Part shown: positions 46,412-57,933 of the stretch, piece after piece
Numbering within the stretch: the stretch's first letter is position 1
Layout of the letters: each line of letters begins with the position of its first letter
DNA from: Gongronella butleri
Lineage: Eukaryota; Mucoromycota; Mucoromycetes; Mucorales; Cunninghamellaceae
DNA length: 64,000 nt
Direction: 5' to 3'
Assembly: GCA_025201375.1 (NCBI GenBank)
Contig: JAIWZP010000001.1
Coordinates: forward strand, 916,501 to 980,500
Translations under genes and position numbers: made by a program
Notes under the pieces: generated by a model
The model's database searches: none
What the model was told of the DNA's origin: nothing
Seen by the model: only the letters and a program-made list of their open reading frames with translations

Positions 46412-46901
46412 TTTCCCCCCCTCATTTCGATCTTTTAAAGCGCGTTTCTGCCCTTTTTTGTTTTCCCTCCCTCGTCTTCGCTCTCTTTTTTCTCTTGTAT
46501 AGTTAGTTTTTTTATTCTCTGTTTTTGTTTGTCCCTTTTGTCCTGCCACATGTTCTTGCTTTTTGCTTGCACACGCGTCCTTTTTTTCTTTCCTCCCTCC
46601 CTCCTCTTTCTTTCTTCATGATGGCACCCATTTTGTCTTTTTTCCCTGCACACCTTTTATATCCTGTCTGGCGTAGCACGATAAATAAACCTGTTGTTTG
46701 GATCCAATGACTCACATGGTCTCATGGGGATGTTCAAATGATAATAAAATTAGTAAAAAAGACGCGTCGCGTCCCGTTTTAGGATGCTTATGCTAGAAGG
46801 TGCGAAAGGGAGCTACATGAAGATGCAAAATAAATAAAAAGGGGCCCAGGTCGCATGGGAACAGCCGTGTATCAGGGACAGATGGAATGTACAAAGCATG
46901 T
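46412..46901. other. Convergent 3' spacer
   Basis: CT-rich 3' flank of the PP2C gene, then the A-rich 3' flank of the minus-strand deaminase (TTTATTTATTTTGC near 46829 reads AATAAATAAA on the minus strand as 3' signal). GACGCGTCGCGTC near 46761 is a palindromic MluI-type box. No gene found. Confidence 0.45.
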
Positions 46902-47811
46902 CTAAGTGGATTTGGGCAACAGATGAGGCGAAATCTCGGGCACGTCCGTCTTGAGGACACGCGTCGCCTTTTTCTTGGGTATCGGTGCTGCGGAAGATTA
47001 TAAAAGAACAATGAGGACGCGTCGCGACCAGCGCCAAAAAAAAAAAAATGAGTCTTACCATTGACATTTTCGCGGACATAAAACTTGCGCAACAACATGA
47101 CGGCCTCTTCATACAAGTAGCCGCCCTGCGACGGGTACGTGTGCGAGTCGGGTGTCTCAAGACGCGGACTAGTGCAAACAAAAGCGAAGAAGAAAGCCAT
47201 GAGTCGCGTGACGTTGCGTGATGTTGCATTTTTTTGATGATTTACTCTTGATGCACCGACAAGACCGAGCCATTGCCGCCAAACTTGTCATTGCCACAGC
47301 CAAAGTACACGTGCCGGATGCCGACCTGTCGCAGCGCCGCCCCACACATCACACACGGCTCAACAGACACATCTAGATGAAAAAAAAAAAATGGCGTCAG
47401 CATGCATTTCAAGGCAAAAAAGACTTGCAATGTGACTTGCATAAATCCAGTTCGCGAAAGATCGACTTGTCGTGCGACTTTAGAATCTCATCAATCGCTT
47501 CAATTTCCGCGTGTCGCGTCGCCTGTGATTTTTTTTTTTAAAAAAAAAAAGGAGAAATGGGCAATGAGCGACAATTATCGAGCCATTGAGCGGCCATGGA
47601 AGGCCCCAGCGGGCAAAAAAAAAAAAAAAAAAAAAAAAAATACAGCGAGATCACGTACGTTGCAAGTTTCGTTGGGCTTGTTGCGTCCGCGTGCGATTAT
47701 TTGGTCATTGTCCTTGACAAATACGCAGCCAACAGGTACTTCTAGGTGGTCGTATGCTTCTTCTGCCACTTTGAGCGCCTCGCGTATGAATCGTTCTTGG
47801 TATATTGACAT
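46902..47811 (-). CDS. tRNA-specific adenosine-34 deaminase catalytic subunit, TAD2/ADAT2
   Basis: About five exons from [20 protein letters not shown] (start at 47811) to PKST (stop 46902-46904). The zinc-dependent cytidine/deoxycytidylate deaminase fold is clear: the substrate-positioning [18 protein letters not shown], the catalytic HAE motif in [14 protein letters not shown] and the zinc ligands in [27 protein letters not shown] is typical of ADAT2. With TAD3 it deaminates A34 to inosine in tRNAs such as the tRNA-Val(AAC) encoded at 33819. The C-terminal basic tail ([11 protein letters not shown]) is on its own small exon. The final exon junction (GTAAGA/GCAG) splits the alanine codon. 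Confidence 0.95.
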
Positions 47812-48028
47812 GAGACAACAGAAAATAAAAAAAAAGAGAGAGAAAAAAAAAAAAAAAAAAAGACGGACAGATCCAATTTTGGCCAAACTTCCTTTTTGAG
47901 CCCGACGGGCCCTCAAAATCGGCCCCTGGGCACGCATTGACGGCCCGTTCAATTGCGCGTTTCATAGGAGCAAATCCAACATGCCATTGGCGGACATTCG
48001 GGGGCTCCATGTCCATTTTTGAGGGATT
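47812..48028. other. Short spacer between two minus-strand genes
   Basis: Promoter side of the deaminase. An open minus-strand segment from 48016 (MDMEPPNVRQWHVG) overlaps it, but I see no splice that attaches it to the deaminase and it was not included. Confidence 0.4.
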
Positions 48029-48763
48029 TTAGGCGTTTGTGCGGCGCAAGGGCAGCAATGGCAATGGCTTGATGGGTGCTCGGAAGGGCGAGACGTTGAT
48101 CAATTGCAGGATAAAGTGTGTAGGGTTTGTGGGTGGTGCGTGGGCATTGTAGAGCGGGATGGTGATGGACGCGACGGGGTCGTCTGGTTTCAAATACGTG
48201 GTTGACGATGTGGTTGCGGCGCCCGCATCAGTGGACGCCATGGCACGCGTCGTGCCTGCTATTGTGCCTGCTGTTGTGCCTGATATGCCTGATGTGGCAG
48301 CAGTTGGCGCATTGGATGACGACGACGGCGTCGCAGAGGCCGGAGGGCGCGTGACATTGGCATGCGTCAACGCGGGGGTGCCAGTTGGCGCCTCAATCTG
48401 ATGCTTCTCGCCAAAACCCGTGTCCATCAGCTCGTCCTTGTTGGCCTGCAGAGGGTCGCGTGGAGCGGGGCGCAAACATGGCATGTACCGGCCAAGAAAC
48501 GCGCGCAAACGCCGGAAATGCAACAAAAAGCACAAAAGAAACAGACCAAGCAGCACAAGCGAAATCAAGATGCTTCCACCCGTCGACGTTGGCACCTGCG
48601 CACCGCCACCACCAATCTTGTGTTGCCCAGAGTCATGATTATTATTGTTATTATTGCCGCCGCTCGGAGGCACCTCGGTTTTGTTGTGATGCGATGGTGA
48701 TTCATCCTCGTCAGGCTCATTCTCATTCTCGTCCACCTCGGTCCCATTTCGATGCTTGCCCAT
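48029..48763 (-). CDS. Single-pass membrane protein of unknown function
   Basis: One exon, 244 residues, from MGKHRNGTEVDENEN at 48763. The N-terminal 70 residues are acidic and rich in Asn and His with NxS/T sites (NGT, NKT). One strong transmembrane helix follows at about residues 70-92 (ILISLVLLGLFLLCFLLHF), flanked by basic RRLR. The C-terminal part is Thr/Ala/Ser/Pro-rich with low complexity. With no N-terminal signal peptide after the chosen ATG, it may be type III (N-out) or type II. Upstream in-frame sequence (LLPFFLLFSLFFVELDA) looks like a signal peptide but lacks an ATG; an upstream exon could supply it. No family is recognised. Confidence 0.65.
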   Translation of the reverse strand: MGKHRNGTEVDENENEPDEDESPSHHNKTEVPPSGGNNNNNNHDSGQHKIGGGGAQVPTSTGGSILISLVLLGLFLLCFLLHFRRLRAFLGRYMPCLRPAPRDPLQANKDELMDTGFGEKHQIEAPTGTPALTHANVTRPPASATPSSSSNAPTAATSGISGTTAGTIAGTTRAMASTDAGAATTSSTTYLKPDDPVASITIPLYNAHAPPTNPTHFILQLINVSPFRAPIKPLPLLPLRRTNA

Positions 48764-49495
48764 GGCGTCCAATTCCACGAAAAAAAGAGAAAACAACAGA
48801 AAAAAAGGGAGCAAAAAAAAAAAAAAAAAAGCAATTTTACGTCCCCTTTCACCGTGTCCATTTCATAGGCGGCTGGTTATTTGTGTTTGTTGTGGATCTG
48901 CATGAACGTGCTGCACAACATGGGCTACCTTGCTTCCCTGGTTTCCACATCCCCCTTTGTCACCCCCCCTTTTTTTCCAAATCTTAATTTTCTGCGCGTC
49001 GATGCTCTTTTTTTTTCTTTTACGGCCTCCTTAATCTCTCTGATGCCTGTCATCATCTTTTTTCCATGTTACGCAAGCTATTCAAGGGTTCTTAGATGCC
49101 ACTGAGGCTGCGGTGGCCATAAAAATGTTGTAAATGAAGCAAAAAAAAAAAAAAAGGGACACGACGCGTCAATTCGTTCGCGCAAATGCTACAGCATTGG
49201 AATGGAGTAAAACAAAGGACGCGTGGTCATAACAATAGCTGCGATACGCTTCCCTGGCCATCTTGACGCACGATTTGCCAAGACACGCTAACCGGACGCG
49301 CCGCCGTATCGTTGTCGGCACACCGGGCGCTCGGGCGCCCAAATGGTCGTGTCTGGAAGTCCTTTGAACCAACCTGCAGCATTGTTTGCCGCACCAGCCA
49401 ATGGATGAAAGAAAAAAAAAAGACTGTTTTATTTTTTTTTCAAGATATCATACAGACCAAGTTCCAAATAAAAAAATGACCACGACGCGCTCCTT
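48764..49495. other. Intergenic, no gene recognised
   Basis: T- and A-runs (48813-48830, 49141-49155) with unassigned sequence. The right end is the 3' flank of Rpn13, with an AATAAAAGG overlapping its stop region on the minus strand. Confidence 0.4.
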
Positions 49496-50999
49496 TTATT
49501 GCTCCGTCGTATTGCTGCTGCCGCGGCGCTGTCGTCGGATATTTGCCTGGTGCTCCATAGCCTTGATAAAGTCGTTGACGGCTGTAAAAAAAAAAAAAGA
49601 AAAAAATTAGAAAAAAAGCGACATTTCATCGTTTGAAAGGTTCTTACTCATGGGCGAAGAGAGTTCTAGATAGGCGAGGGTGGAGGCAAGGAGATCCTGC
49701 TGCAGAGCTTGGTCGATTTTGTACAGGGCCGACTGGAATTGAGGCATTTCCGTCAGCTGTTCCAGCTCATCCTGGGTGCGTTGCGACGTGACGGCCGGCA
49801 TGTCCGGGAACAGCGCCGAGCGCAGGTCGCGATCGTTGAGCAGCGGGTTCAGCGCGTGCACGACCTGTGAATCGAGCGTGTACGTGCCGTTTTCCTCGTC
49901 ATCCACCATCAGCTCATCCAAAGTGTCCTTGATCTGCAATATTTGCGCATCAGAAAGACGCGCATCCCCGCCACTGCCATCCTCGTGATGCGACACTGTC
50001 GTCTCATCCACATCCATTCCACTGTCAATCGGACCATCACCGCCAAGACGCGACGGCGTAGGCACCGTGCCACTAAAAAAAAAAAAAAATGAGAAACACG
50101 CGTCTTGCACAACCCTCTCCCTCAATTCGGCCAACGCGTACCCAAAACCACCAGCAGCTTGCAGGAATTGCATTAGATTCTCCTGCGACATGCCAATGTC
50201 TAGACGTAAAAATAAAAATAAAATCAATTTTCGTCCATTTTGACGCCGTCCAAATTTGCTCCGCGGGGCGCGTACCTGGATTGCCATCAAGGATCTGCGC
50301 AAGGTCGTTGTCGTTGCCGAAATCCATGCGATTGGCGCTGCGCGACTCGTTGATCACGCTCTGCGGGTCGTCAATCAGACGATTCACGCGGCTCACCACG
50401 TCCTGATCCTTTTCGTCCGTCTTGTTCTGCATCCAGTAAAAGAACTTTTGGCTCGACGTCTTGAACTTTAGCAGGTACACGCGGCCCGTCGTGCACTCGT
50501 CCACCTTGATCATCTCGGCCTCGTCAGGGAAAATGATCAAATCCTGCGTAAAAATAGGGGTAAGCACTCTCAATTCCTCGTTTTTGTCAAATGGACACCG
50601 CCTTACGTCCTCGGGCTGCGAGCTGTTGCGCTCCTTCCAGTAGAAATGCATCAATTGATCGTCGCTCTATCAAAAAAAATAGAAAAAAAGGAAAAAGGGA
50701 CAAAGGATGAGTGCCAAGATGCAAAAACACATAGTACCCCCACGCTCGCCAGCGTACTCGGTCCATGTAGATTGTGCTAAAAAAATAAAAAATAAAAAAC
50801 AAGCGCGTGTGAGGTCAGAGTCACAAAAGTAAAAAAGGCGGGTCAATGTGGACCGTTGTGGTCAACAGGAGAAAAATGGACGTGTGCTTACGTACCCTTT
50901 GCGCAAATCAGGCTTCAGCATATTGTTCTCACGAACACACTTGCCGGCCTTGAATTCGACAAGGTAGCTGGGACGTTGGGGTGTGGGGAAAAAGCTCAT
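49496..50999 (-). CDS. Proteasome ubiquitin receptor Rpn13/ADRM1
   Basis: Exons include 50896-50999, 50758-50776, 50607-50666 and 50276-50543, plus three downstream ones. The start MSFFPTPQRPSYLVEFKAGKC opens the Pru domain, which continues through RKG, TIYMDR (from the 19-nt exon), SDDQLMHFYWKER, DLIIFPDEAEMIKV and YLLKFKTSSQKFFYWMQ. A linker follows. The C-terminal DEUBAD region contains LDSQVVHALNPLLND and LALxxAL-like FPDMPAVTSQRTQDELEQL. Rpn13 captures ubiquitin chains on the 19S cap and recruits Uch37. The presence of a DEUBAD suggests a Uch37-type partner in this organism, unlike budding yeast. Confidence 0.94.
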
Positions 51000-51410
51000 C
51001 GTTGGAAAAAAAGAGAAAAAGGTGGCGCTTGCAAAGAGGAAAAAGAAAAAGGAAAGCGTCTGAAAGGCGCAAAAAGTGACGTGGCTCCCTTTGTCCTGGC
51101 GCCGCGCCCATCACCACATTCAAAACCCGATCATGCTTCGCTTTTTCGCCCATCCGCCGCGGCTGTCTTTTAAAAACGCGTATCATATCCTCGAACCACG
51201 GGGCGCGCTGTCGCGTTTGACTGCCGCATCAAAGGGGCACAAGAACAGCGTAAAAGCGTGACGTTTATATAATAAAACAAGACAGCCACTAGAAGAAAGC
51301 CTAAAAGCGAGCCTTTTCGAGAATCAAACGCAAATTTGCCCTTTTTTTTTTTCTTGTTTTTACTGTTTTTTTTTAAGAGAGAGGCCAAAGCAATCTTTTG
51401 AGCTCACCCC
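51000..51410. promoter_or_regulatory. Promoter region of Rpn13 and unassigned sequence
   Basis: The 5' flank of the Rpn13 gene. ATATAATAAAA near 51269 is unassigned. No gene found. Confidence 0.35.
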
Positions 51411-51414
51411 CAAG

Positions 51415-52320
51415 GCATTGAGACCAGTGGATCACGCGCAGTGACGATTTTCAAAATCACGAATTTTCCAAGGGATACAATCGAGAATTTGAAAACGGCG
51501 GAATTTCACCGTCGGATCGCCGCGCCATTCAAACACATGGCAAACGCTCCCTGATAACCGACAGAATGCATTAAAAAATAGGGGGATCCATTGACCGAAT
51601 CTCGCACGAAACGTGAAAAGCTGTGATTTTTCACACCAAGTTCATCTCGATCAAAAGTGCTTGTATCTCTTTAAAACGCGTACCATCGAAAAGAGCGCGA
51701 CTCGCTGCGTATGTGGACATGGGTGATCGATGAAAAAAGTGCTTTTTTTGGACATTTTGACATGGCTTTAATATCATAGTACATTTTCGGCGCGTGATAA
51801 AATAAAATCAAAATTCGCTCATTGCTCGTCAACGAGCAGAAGGACCACATCCTTTTTTTTGCGTTTTCGGTGGTTTCTCCGTGCGATGCTTACTGTGTGC
51901 AAGTTTGACAGAATTCTGAAGACCTGATTTTTCCATTTTGGTTTTGGAGGCTCGCCACGACTAAATTTTGATTTGCTGATGGCACGTCCCAATGGCGAGC
52001 AACAAACTGCATGCGGCAACTCACTTGGGTTTCCAGTGTGCCGTTTCGCGACGGAATGCATTTCGGGGTGCTGCAGTCCCTGGTTGGCGCGTTGCAAGCT
52101 ATTTCTGAGCTTTGCGACAAAATTGGGCATAACCACGTAAAAATAAACATTTGGGATGCAGGTTTTGCACACGGCACGACAAACGGACGCGATAGACACT
52201 CGCTATCTTTGTACAGATGACAGCTCGGTTGACACGTTGACGAGCATTGCTTCAAATATACCAAAACACACGCAATTGGAAAAGTGCTTGAATCACTGCC
52301 AAAATTAGATCTGACTGTGC
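51415..52320 (-). repeat. Interspersed repeat family B, copy 3 (inverted)
   Basis: The reverse complement shows the same ordered blocks as copies 1 and 2: CGAAATGCA, AAACGGCACACTGGAA, AGCAAATCAAAAT, GGCGAGCC, GACGAGCAATGAGCG-type, and near 51445-51490 CTCGATTGTATCCCTTGGAA. The order and spacing fit family B, with copy 3 extending the outer part towards 52320, where GATCTAATTTTGGCA matches 14831. Confidence 0.72.
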
Positions 52321-53478
52321 CTCATGAATAATTAAACGCATCGCATCAAGTTTTAAACCCAAAGTATGCAACCTGAGAAGAAATGACTGAAAAAAGCACA
52401 TTTCACGAGTGATTGGCCCGTCGATCTCAAACTTGAAAGAGTCAGTTTACACCCGCCGTACCGAAAACAAATAAGAGGAGGTGAGCTGCCAGATGAGTGG
52501 CATGAGGGTGATCAACAGAAAAAAAAAAAAAGATGATTTGTGCATGAGCCAAAGAAATCTGGACCACGTGAGCCTATATGACAGACCCAGTCGTGGCCAA
52601 GGCGGCGCGGAAGCACGGGTAAATATGTGAAGCGCGCGTTGGCAGCGGACTGCTTGGTGCAACATCGCGCAGCGGGCAATGCGCGGGGTAAAGGACTACC
52701 CATTTTGCTTGGCAACAGAGTTTGGCGGCCTTGTTGCCTCTTCATTCTTGGGAATCCAAATGACAAAAGGCAAAAGCAATGGATCAGGTAGTCGCCGCCA
52801 ACTTTAAATCCAGGGCACAAGGCTTCGGCCGCCGTGCAAGAGGGAAAAAAAGGCGCAATGCCACGCATGACGGGGCCTGCATAGCCATTGAGTCCACTTT
52901 TTTGCCCTTTTCAATTGTTGGGTTCAAGCGAAGCAATCAAAAAAAAAAAAGGACACGTTGTCCATGACTGACAAAGGATCAACAAAAGGGGAAAGATTTA
53001 CCCCGACTGTGCTCCATTGTCCCAAAAACTAAAAAAAAATTAAGGGCACATCCTTTTTTCTGTCCCGGGGTATCGCCGGGGACCCGCGCACGGTGTTGCT
53101 GTGTAGTGATGAAGGATCGACGTCTTTTGCACTTTTTTTTTTCTTGTCCAAGATGTACATCTTGTTTTCAAAGCCGTTGGGAGCATGCACGGCCTTGATT
53201 GTCTATCCGCAAGATCACAAAATGAATGGCGGAGACTATGCCGATCGTCCGCACTCATCAGGCGGGGTGCGCTGTGTGTGACCACGGGAATTCGTTTTTG
53301 CCATCGCCGCCAGCCATGGAAAACTTGCGCTTGGGCGTGTGATTTGACCTTTTTGATTTGTGCACAAAAGCGAAAAGGCATCGTCCAGCTCTTTCTTGTC
53401 TTTTTTTTTATTTTTTATTTTTTTTGTAGTTTTTCATCCCGTCACATATACCAAAACGCCCTTTTTATTTGCATCCAA
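52321..53478. other. Intergenic, about 1.1 kb, no confident gene
   Basis: Short frames only (118 codons on the minus strand, 62 on the plus) without domains. T-runs at 53401-53425 precede the transporter start. Confidence 0.4.
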
Positions 53479-55816
53479 ATGAGCCAATCGCACGCCCCCG
53501 ACGCGGATGTCAAGGTCGATCTGCAGGCATCGATTGACAATGACGAAAAGGACACGACCAATGACGTGGAAAAGGGCAGCGCGCTGCTCGATGGCAAGCT
53601 CGAGGACACGATGGATCACGAAACAGTGTTGGAGGACCGCGAATCCAAGGCCACGGCCACAGACGATCCAATTGAGCCTGTCGTCGCCAAAGACAAACAG
53701 TGGTGGCAGGTCTGGCGCCAGGATCCAAAATTGCTCGCCATGAACCCAAAGGATTTTCCGCAGCGCACAAAGTATCTCATCCTAATGACCATTGCCTTTG
53801 CCACACTCATGTAACCAGCTGCTGGTGTCGCTTTTGCCTATTTGTTCCTAATTTGTGTCTTTTTTTTTTCTTTTCAGCGGCCCCATTTCCACGACCATCT
53901 ATGTAATGTGATCAATGCAATTTCTTTGGAAAATGTGCCATTCATGTTTTTTTTATGCACCCTATATGTAGATGCCGTGTCTTGTAGAAATTCAAGAATA
54001 TTTCCATGCAACAGATACAGAGATCAATGGCACACGTAAACAAGTCAAAAAGACGCGCCTTTATGCATCGTGCACGTGCCTTACTCGCCTTTTTTTTATG
54101 CTCGTTTTGACACTAGTGTCCGCTTTTACCTTTAGTCTTGCTGTTTTTGTAAGCATTTGCATGCAGACGTTTCACAACAATGCGGACTGAAAAGCGATTT
54201 TTTTTTTTTACTTGCATGCGCTTGTTTAGCCTCTTTTCTGGGCCGCGTTTGGCGAGGTGTACGGCCGCCGCAATGGATACTTGATTTCTTTCATTATTTA
54301 CATCATTGGCGCCGTTGGATGTGCAACGTCCGTCAATGTGCAAATGTTCATCGCGTTTCGTGTCATCTCGGGCCTTGGCTGTAGTTCCATCTTGTCCAAT
54401 GGCGCCGGCACCATTGCAGACTGTTTTGTTCCGGCCGAACGTGGTCGCGCGTTTGCCATGTAAGCATCACGAACCAGCACGCAATTCCATGTCACTCACG
54501 CTCTTTTTTCTTGATTTAGCTACTCGTCTGGCCCATTGCTGGTAAAAAAATCAAGCGAAATTGCCACCTCATCGTGTCCCTGATTTTTTTTTAATTTCAT
54601 CCTCCTTCTTTCCATGGCACCAGGGCCCTGCTCTCGGGTAAGACTCGACTTTTCTAGATAGTGTTTACTCTCAGATGACTCATGGCTTTTTTTTTCTCTT
54701 TTAATCGCGTCAGACCCATCATTGGCGGCTATTTGAACACGGGTTTGGGCTGGCGCAGCAACCTAGCATTTGTGGCCATTTTAGGCGCTGTGATTTGGGT
54801 GTGTATTCTTGTATTTTTGCCCGAAACGACGCGTCCCACGCCCGGCAAAGACGGCCAGTTGCCTGCTAAGCGCAGCAAGGTGATCAATCCTCTGCAGCCA
54901 CTCACCTACTTTGTCTACACCAACCTCACCTTGACAGTGTTCTACTCTGGCATTGCGTAAGGGCTCAAAAAAAAAAAAGAAACTCGCAAAAAAAGGATGG
55001 TTGTAAGCTCATGGCACTTTTTTTTTTTTGTAGATTCTTGATGTTTTACCTTGTGAACACGACGTACACGCGCACACTGACACTGCAATACCATCTGGAC
55101 ACGGGCACGGTCGGTCTATGCTATCTTCCACTTGCTGCTGGCGCGATTGTCGGCAACCAATTTGGCGGACGCTTCTCGGACTACATTTTCAATAAGCGCG
55201 TGGCCGCGGTGCGCGCACGCGACGGTCCCGACGCGCCAGTGTACGCGGAGATGCGCATCAGCGTGCCCGTCATGGCCGCCGCCGTCGCCTTGTGCTTTTG
55301 TGGCTACATCTCCTATGGCTGGTGCGTACAAAAGAATGTGCATTATGCCTATGTCCTTGTCTCCATCTTTTTTTGTAAGCAGTGGCCCTGATATCAAAAC
55401 TGCCTCACGCTCACTTTTTCTTTTTTTATTTATATGCGTGCCCCATTGTCTTAGTGGCCACGGGCTTGATGACACCCACCATCTTTTTGGCAACGTACAT
55501 TGTCGACTCGTTCAAGGCAAAGGGCGCGTCCGTCACAGGTAAGACGTCAAAGAGGAAGAAAAAAAAAGAAACGCAAAAGGCAATCCATTGAGCATTGATC
55601 ACGTTGATTTCTTGTCTTTTTATAGCGTGCCTGAGCTTGTTTCGCTTCATCATGGCAGGTGTTGGATCACTGATCGCGTCTGAATTGGAATCTGCGCTGG
55701 GCAATGGCATTTTGTTCACCATATGTGGTGCCATCGTGGTGTTGCTGTCATCCCTGATCTTTTACGTACAAGCTAACCCTAAAAAGTGGGAGGCAGAGCG
55801 CCAGCGCCGATCCTGA
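53479..55816 (+). CDS. Major facilitator superfamily transporter, DHA1 (drug:H+ antiporter) type
   Basis: About ten exons, some very short (for example GPALG near 54625). The first exon (53479 to about 53813) encodes an acidic cytosolic N-terminus of roughly 90 residues and a WRQDPKLLAMNPKDFPQRTKY segment leading into helix 1. Recognised segments include GPISTTIYMPCLVEIQEYF, the motif A-like FGEVYGRRNGYLISF, RVISGLGCSSILSNGAG, PIIGGYLNTGLGWR and the second-half motif FGGRFSDYIFNKR. C-terminal helices follow (FRFIMAGVGSLIASELE, TICGAIVVLLSSLIFYV). Family members export drugs or polyamines across the plasma membrane by proton antiport. The substrate cannot be read. Introns in 53814-54240 are least certain, including the joint at VSAFTFSLAVF. 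Confidence 0.88.
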
Positions 55817-56199
55817 GGGCCGGTATGCATTCGCTTGCATGCCAATTGCGATCATCTTTTACCATTTATTCCCCCCTTTTAAGCTGTAGCATAATATTTT
55901 TCTTCAAACGCATCTCATAAATCATGCCATTGCATCCTCCAAATAATGCTTCCTCCCCGTGGGAGAGCTAGCGAACGCGTCGACAGACAAATGGACACGC
56001 CTCGGGGCCAATCGACGCGCTTTTTGTACTAATTTGACGCGTCACTCGATAAAATCGACGGTTTTGAGGGCCGCTCGGTTGCTTTTATCACTATTTGGAC
56101 CTTTTTAATTTTAAAACGTACTGAACACACACAACATTGAGGGAGAGAGAGAGAGAGAGAAAAAAAAGAGAAAAAGAGAGTGGAAATGGCGTTTTTCGA
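55817..56199. other. Convergent spacer with GA microsatellite
   Basis: No gene. A (GA)9 microsatellite occupies 56143-56160, followed by A-runs. ACGCGTCGACAG and GACGCGTCACTCG near 55976 and 56037 repeat the MluI-type box seen elsewhere. Confidence 0.5.
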
Positions 56200-57313
56200 T
56201 CAGAATTCCTTTTTCTTTTCATCGACCGAGTACGAGCCAGGGCCAATGTTGACGAGAAGGAGGAAGCCGCCGACGGTGGAGAGTGTTTGGAAAAAGTCGT
56301 ACTTTAAAAAGTCGCGGCGATAGTGGGTATGGGACACGGACCAAAAGTTGTTGATGAGGACGTTGAAGACGGAGAGGAAGAGCACGAGGAACATGGCAGA
56401 CCACTTGGCCTTGAAGCCGACGGCGACGAGGATGCAGGCAACGAGACCGTACAAGGACACGAGGAAGCGCAGCAGCGACCATTCGCCGTGGAATGCACTG
56501 CCCACGAACAAAAAGATGAGCAGGATGCGACCGGCCAGCTGGAAGTACGTGCGACGGTTGCTCTCGGTCATCTGAGGCAGCGCCGCAAACATTTGCCGCT
56601 TCTTGCCGATCGCGTCGGACAGCACCATCATCAGACCGCCCATCACAGACAGGTTGCGCAGGAAGAATTGCATGTCAAACACCAAACCATACCCCAGCGC
56701 CTGCGACACAACCACGCCCATCAGACCGTAAACCGCGTAATCCTGGTGCCGACGTGCAATCACCATGATAGAGCAACCGAGCATCGCCTAAATTAAATAA
56801 AAAAAAAGCAAAAAAAGCAAAAAGATGGATGAGACACCGCCGTTTGACGCGACCAGCCGCGCGCATCTCCATGGGTCCTCTGACAACATGGCGCGTGCAC
56901 TCGCGTTTGGCGCTTCATGGGCGCTTAATGGCCAAGAAAACAAAAAAAAAAAAAAAGGGCATGACGCCGCTCCCTTTTTGACATTGCCCTACTGTCATGC
57001 CCCCCCCCTGACCGGCCTCCCTAATCCATTTTTTTTTTTTTTGCTCTTTTGGCTGGTTTTTGTGTGCACTTACAATGACGTTAATGCCGAGAAAGATATG
57101 ACTGATACCCTTGGGGAAGTGACGCGACTGTTCCATATAGTAGAGCTGGTCGGACCACTGGGTGACGATGCGCAGAGCATCCTCGAGGAAGGTGGCCACA
57201 ATAAGGAAGCGCGAGATAGCAGGGATATAGGGCCTCAGTGGCTGCCCCACCTTGTCGAGCACGTCCTCTGCTTTGCTGCCGTAGAATTCTAATTGTCGCT
57301 TGTAAGACTCCAT
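56200..57313 (-). CDS. SURF4/Erv29 family ER cargo receptor
   Basis: Two exons (57074-57313 and 56200-56787; intron 286 nt) give 275 residues, normal for the family. The N-terminus MESYKRQLEFYGSKAEDVL is cytosolic. Several hydrophobic helices follow with SURF4 landmarks RFLIVATFLEDALRIV, FLGINVIAMLGCSIMV and LNNF-type LINNFWSVS. The last four residues, KKEF, form a KKXX COPI retrieval signal. By family it packages soluble secretory proteins into COPII vesicles and cycles between ER and Golgi. Confidence 0.95.
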
Positions 57314-57933
57314 TTTACAACCTAAGAACACACCGAGATGAAGCAAAAGAGAGCAAAAGAGAAGAGAATACAAAAAGAAAAAGAAAAAAAAGAGGGAGAG
57401 GCGGAATCAAGGAGTTTTTCACTTTTCTTTTTTTTTTTTTTTCCACAAGGCAGAAACCTTGGGTCTCCGCAATTGATCAGCTCGACGTGTCAATTCCCGC
57501 AGAGCAGTAAAAAAAAAAAAACGGGCAATGGTTCGGTCCGCGGTCCATCGGGAGCGCATGATGCCAATGCAAAACATTTCCCTCAAACCTTCCCATTTCC
57601 CTTGTTTTACGATCTTTTACACGCCCAACGCGCGTTAAACACCATCTTTTTTTTTTATTATCCATCGTAGGTGCTCGACGTGACAAAAAAAAAAACAAGG
57701 TTGCTGGGAAGCCCAGCTGCTTTACCAGGCATGAACAAGGCAAATGATGAGCCAATCAGGCGCGGCCATGGCGGCAAATTGGCAACGTGATTGCTCCATG
57801 CGTGCCCAAAAAGGAGCGATTGCCCGATTTTGGACACCGGCGTTTAATGAATGAAAAATGATGCGGTCATCCCGTGTTCATGTCCAACATGATCCCATCC
57901 CAATGGCATGAAAGACAGAAAAACAAGGCATTT
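57314..57933. other. Intergenic between two minus-strand genes
   Basis: A- and T-runs, no gene recognised. It holds the SURF4 promoter on the left and the 3' flank of the disaggregase on the right. Confidence 0.4.
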
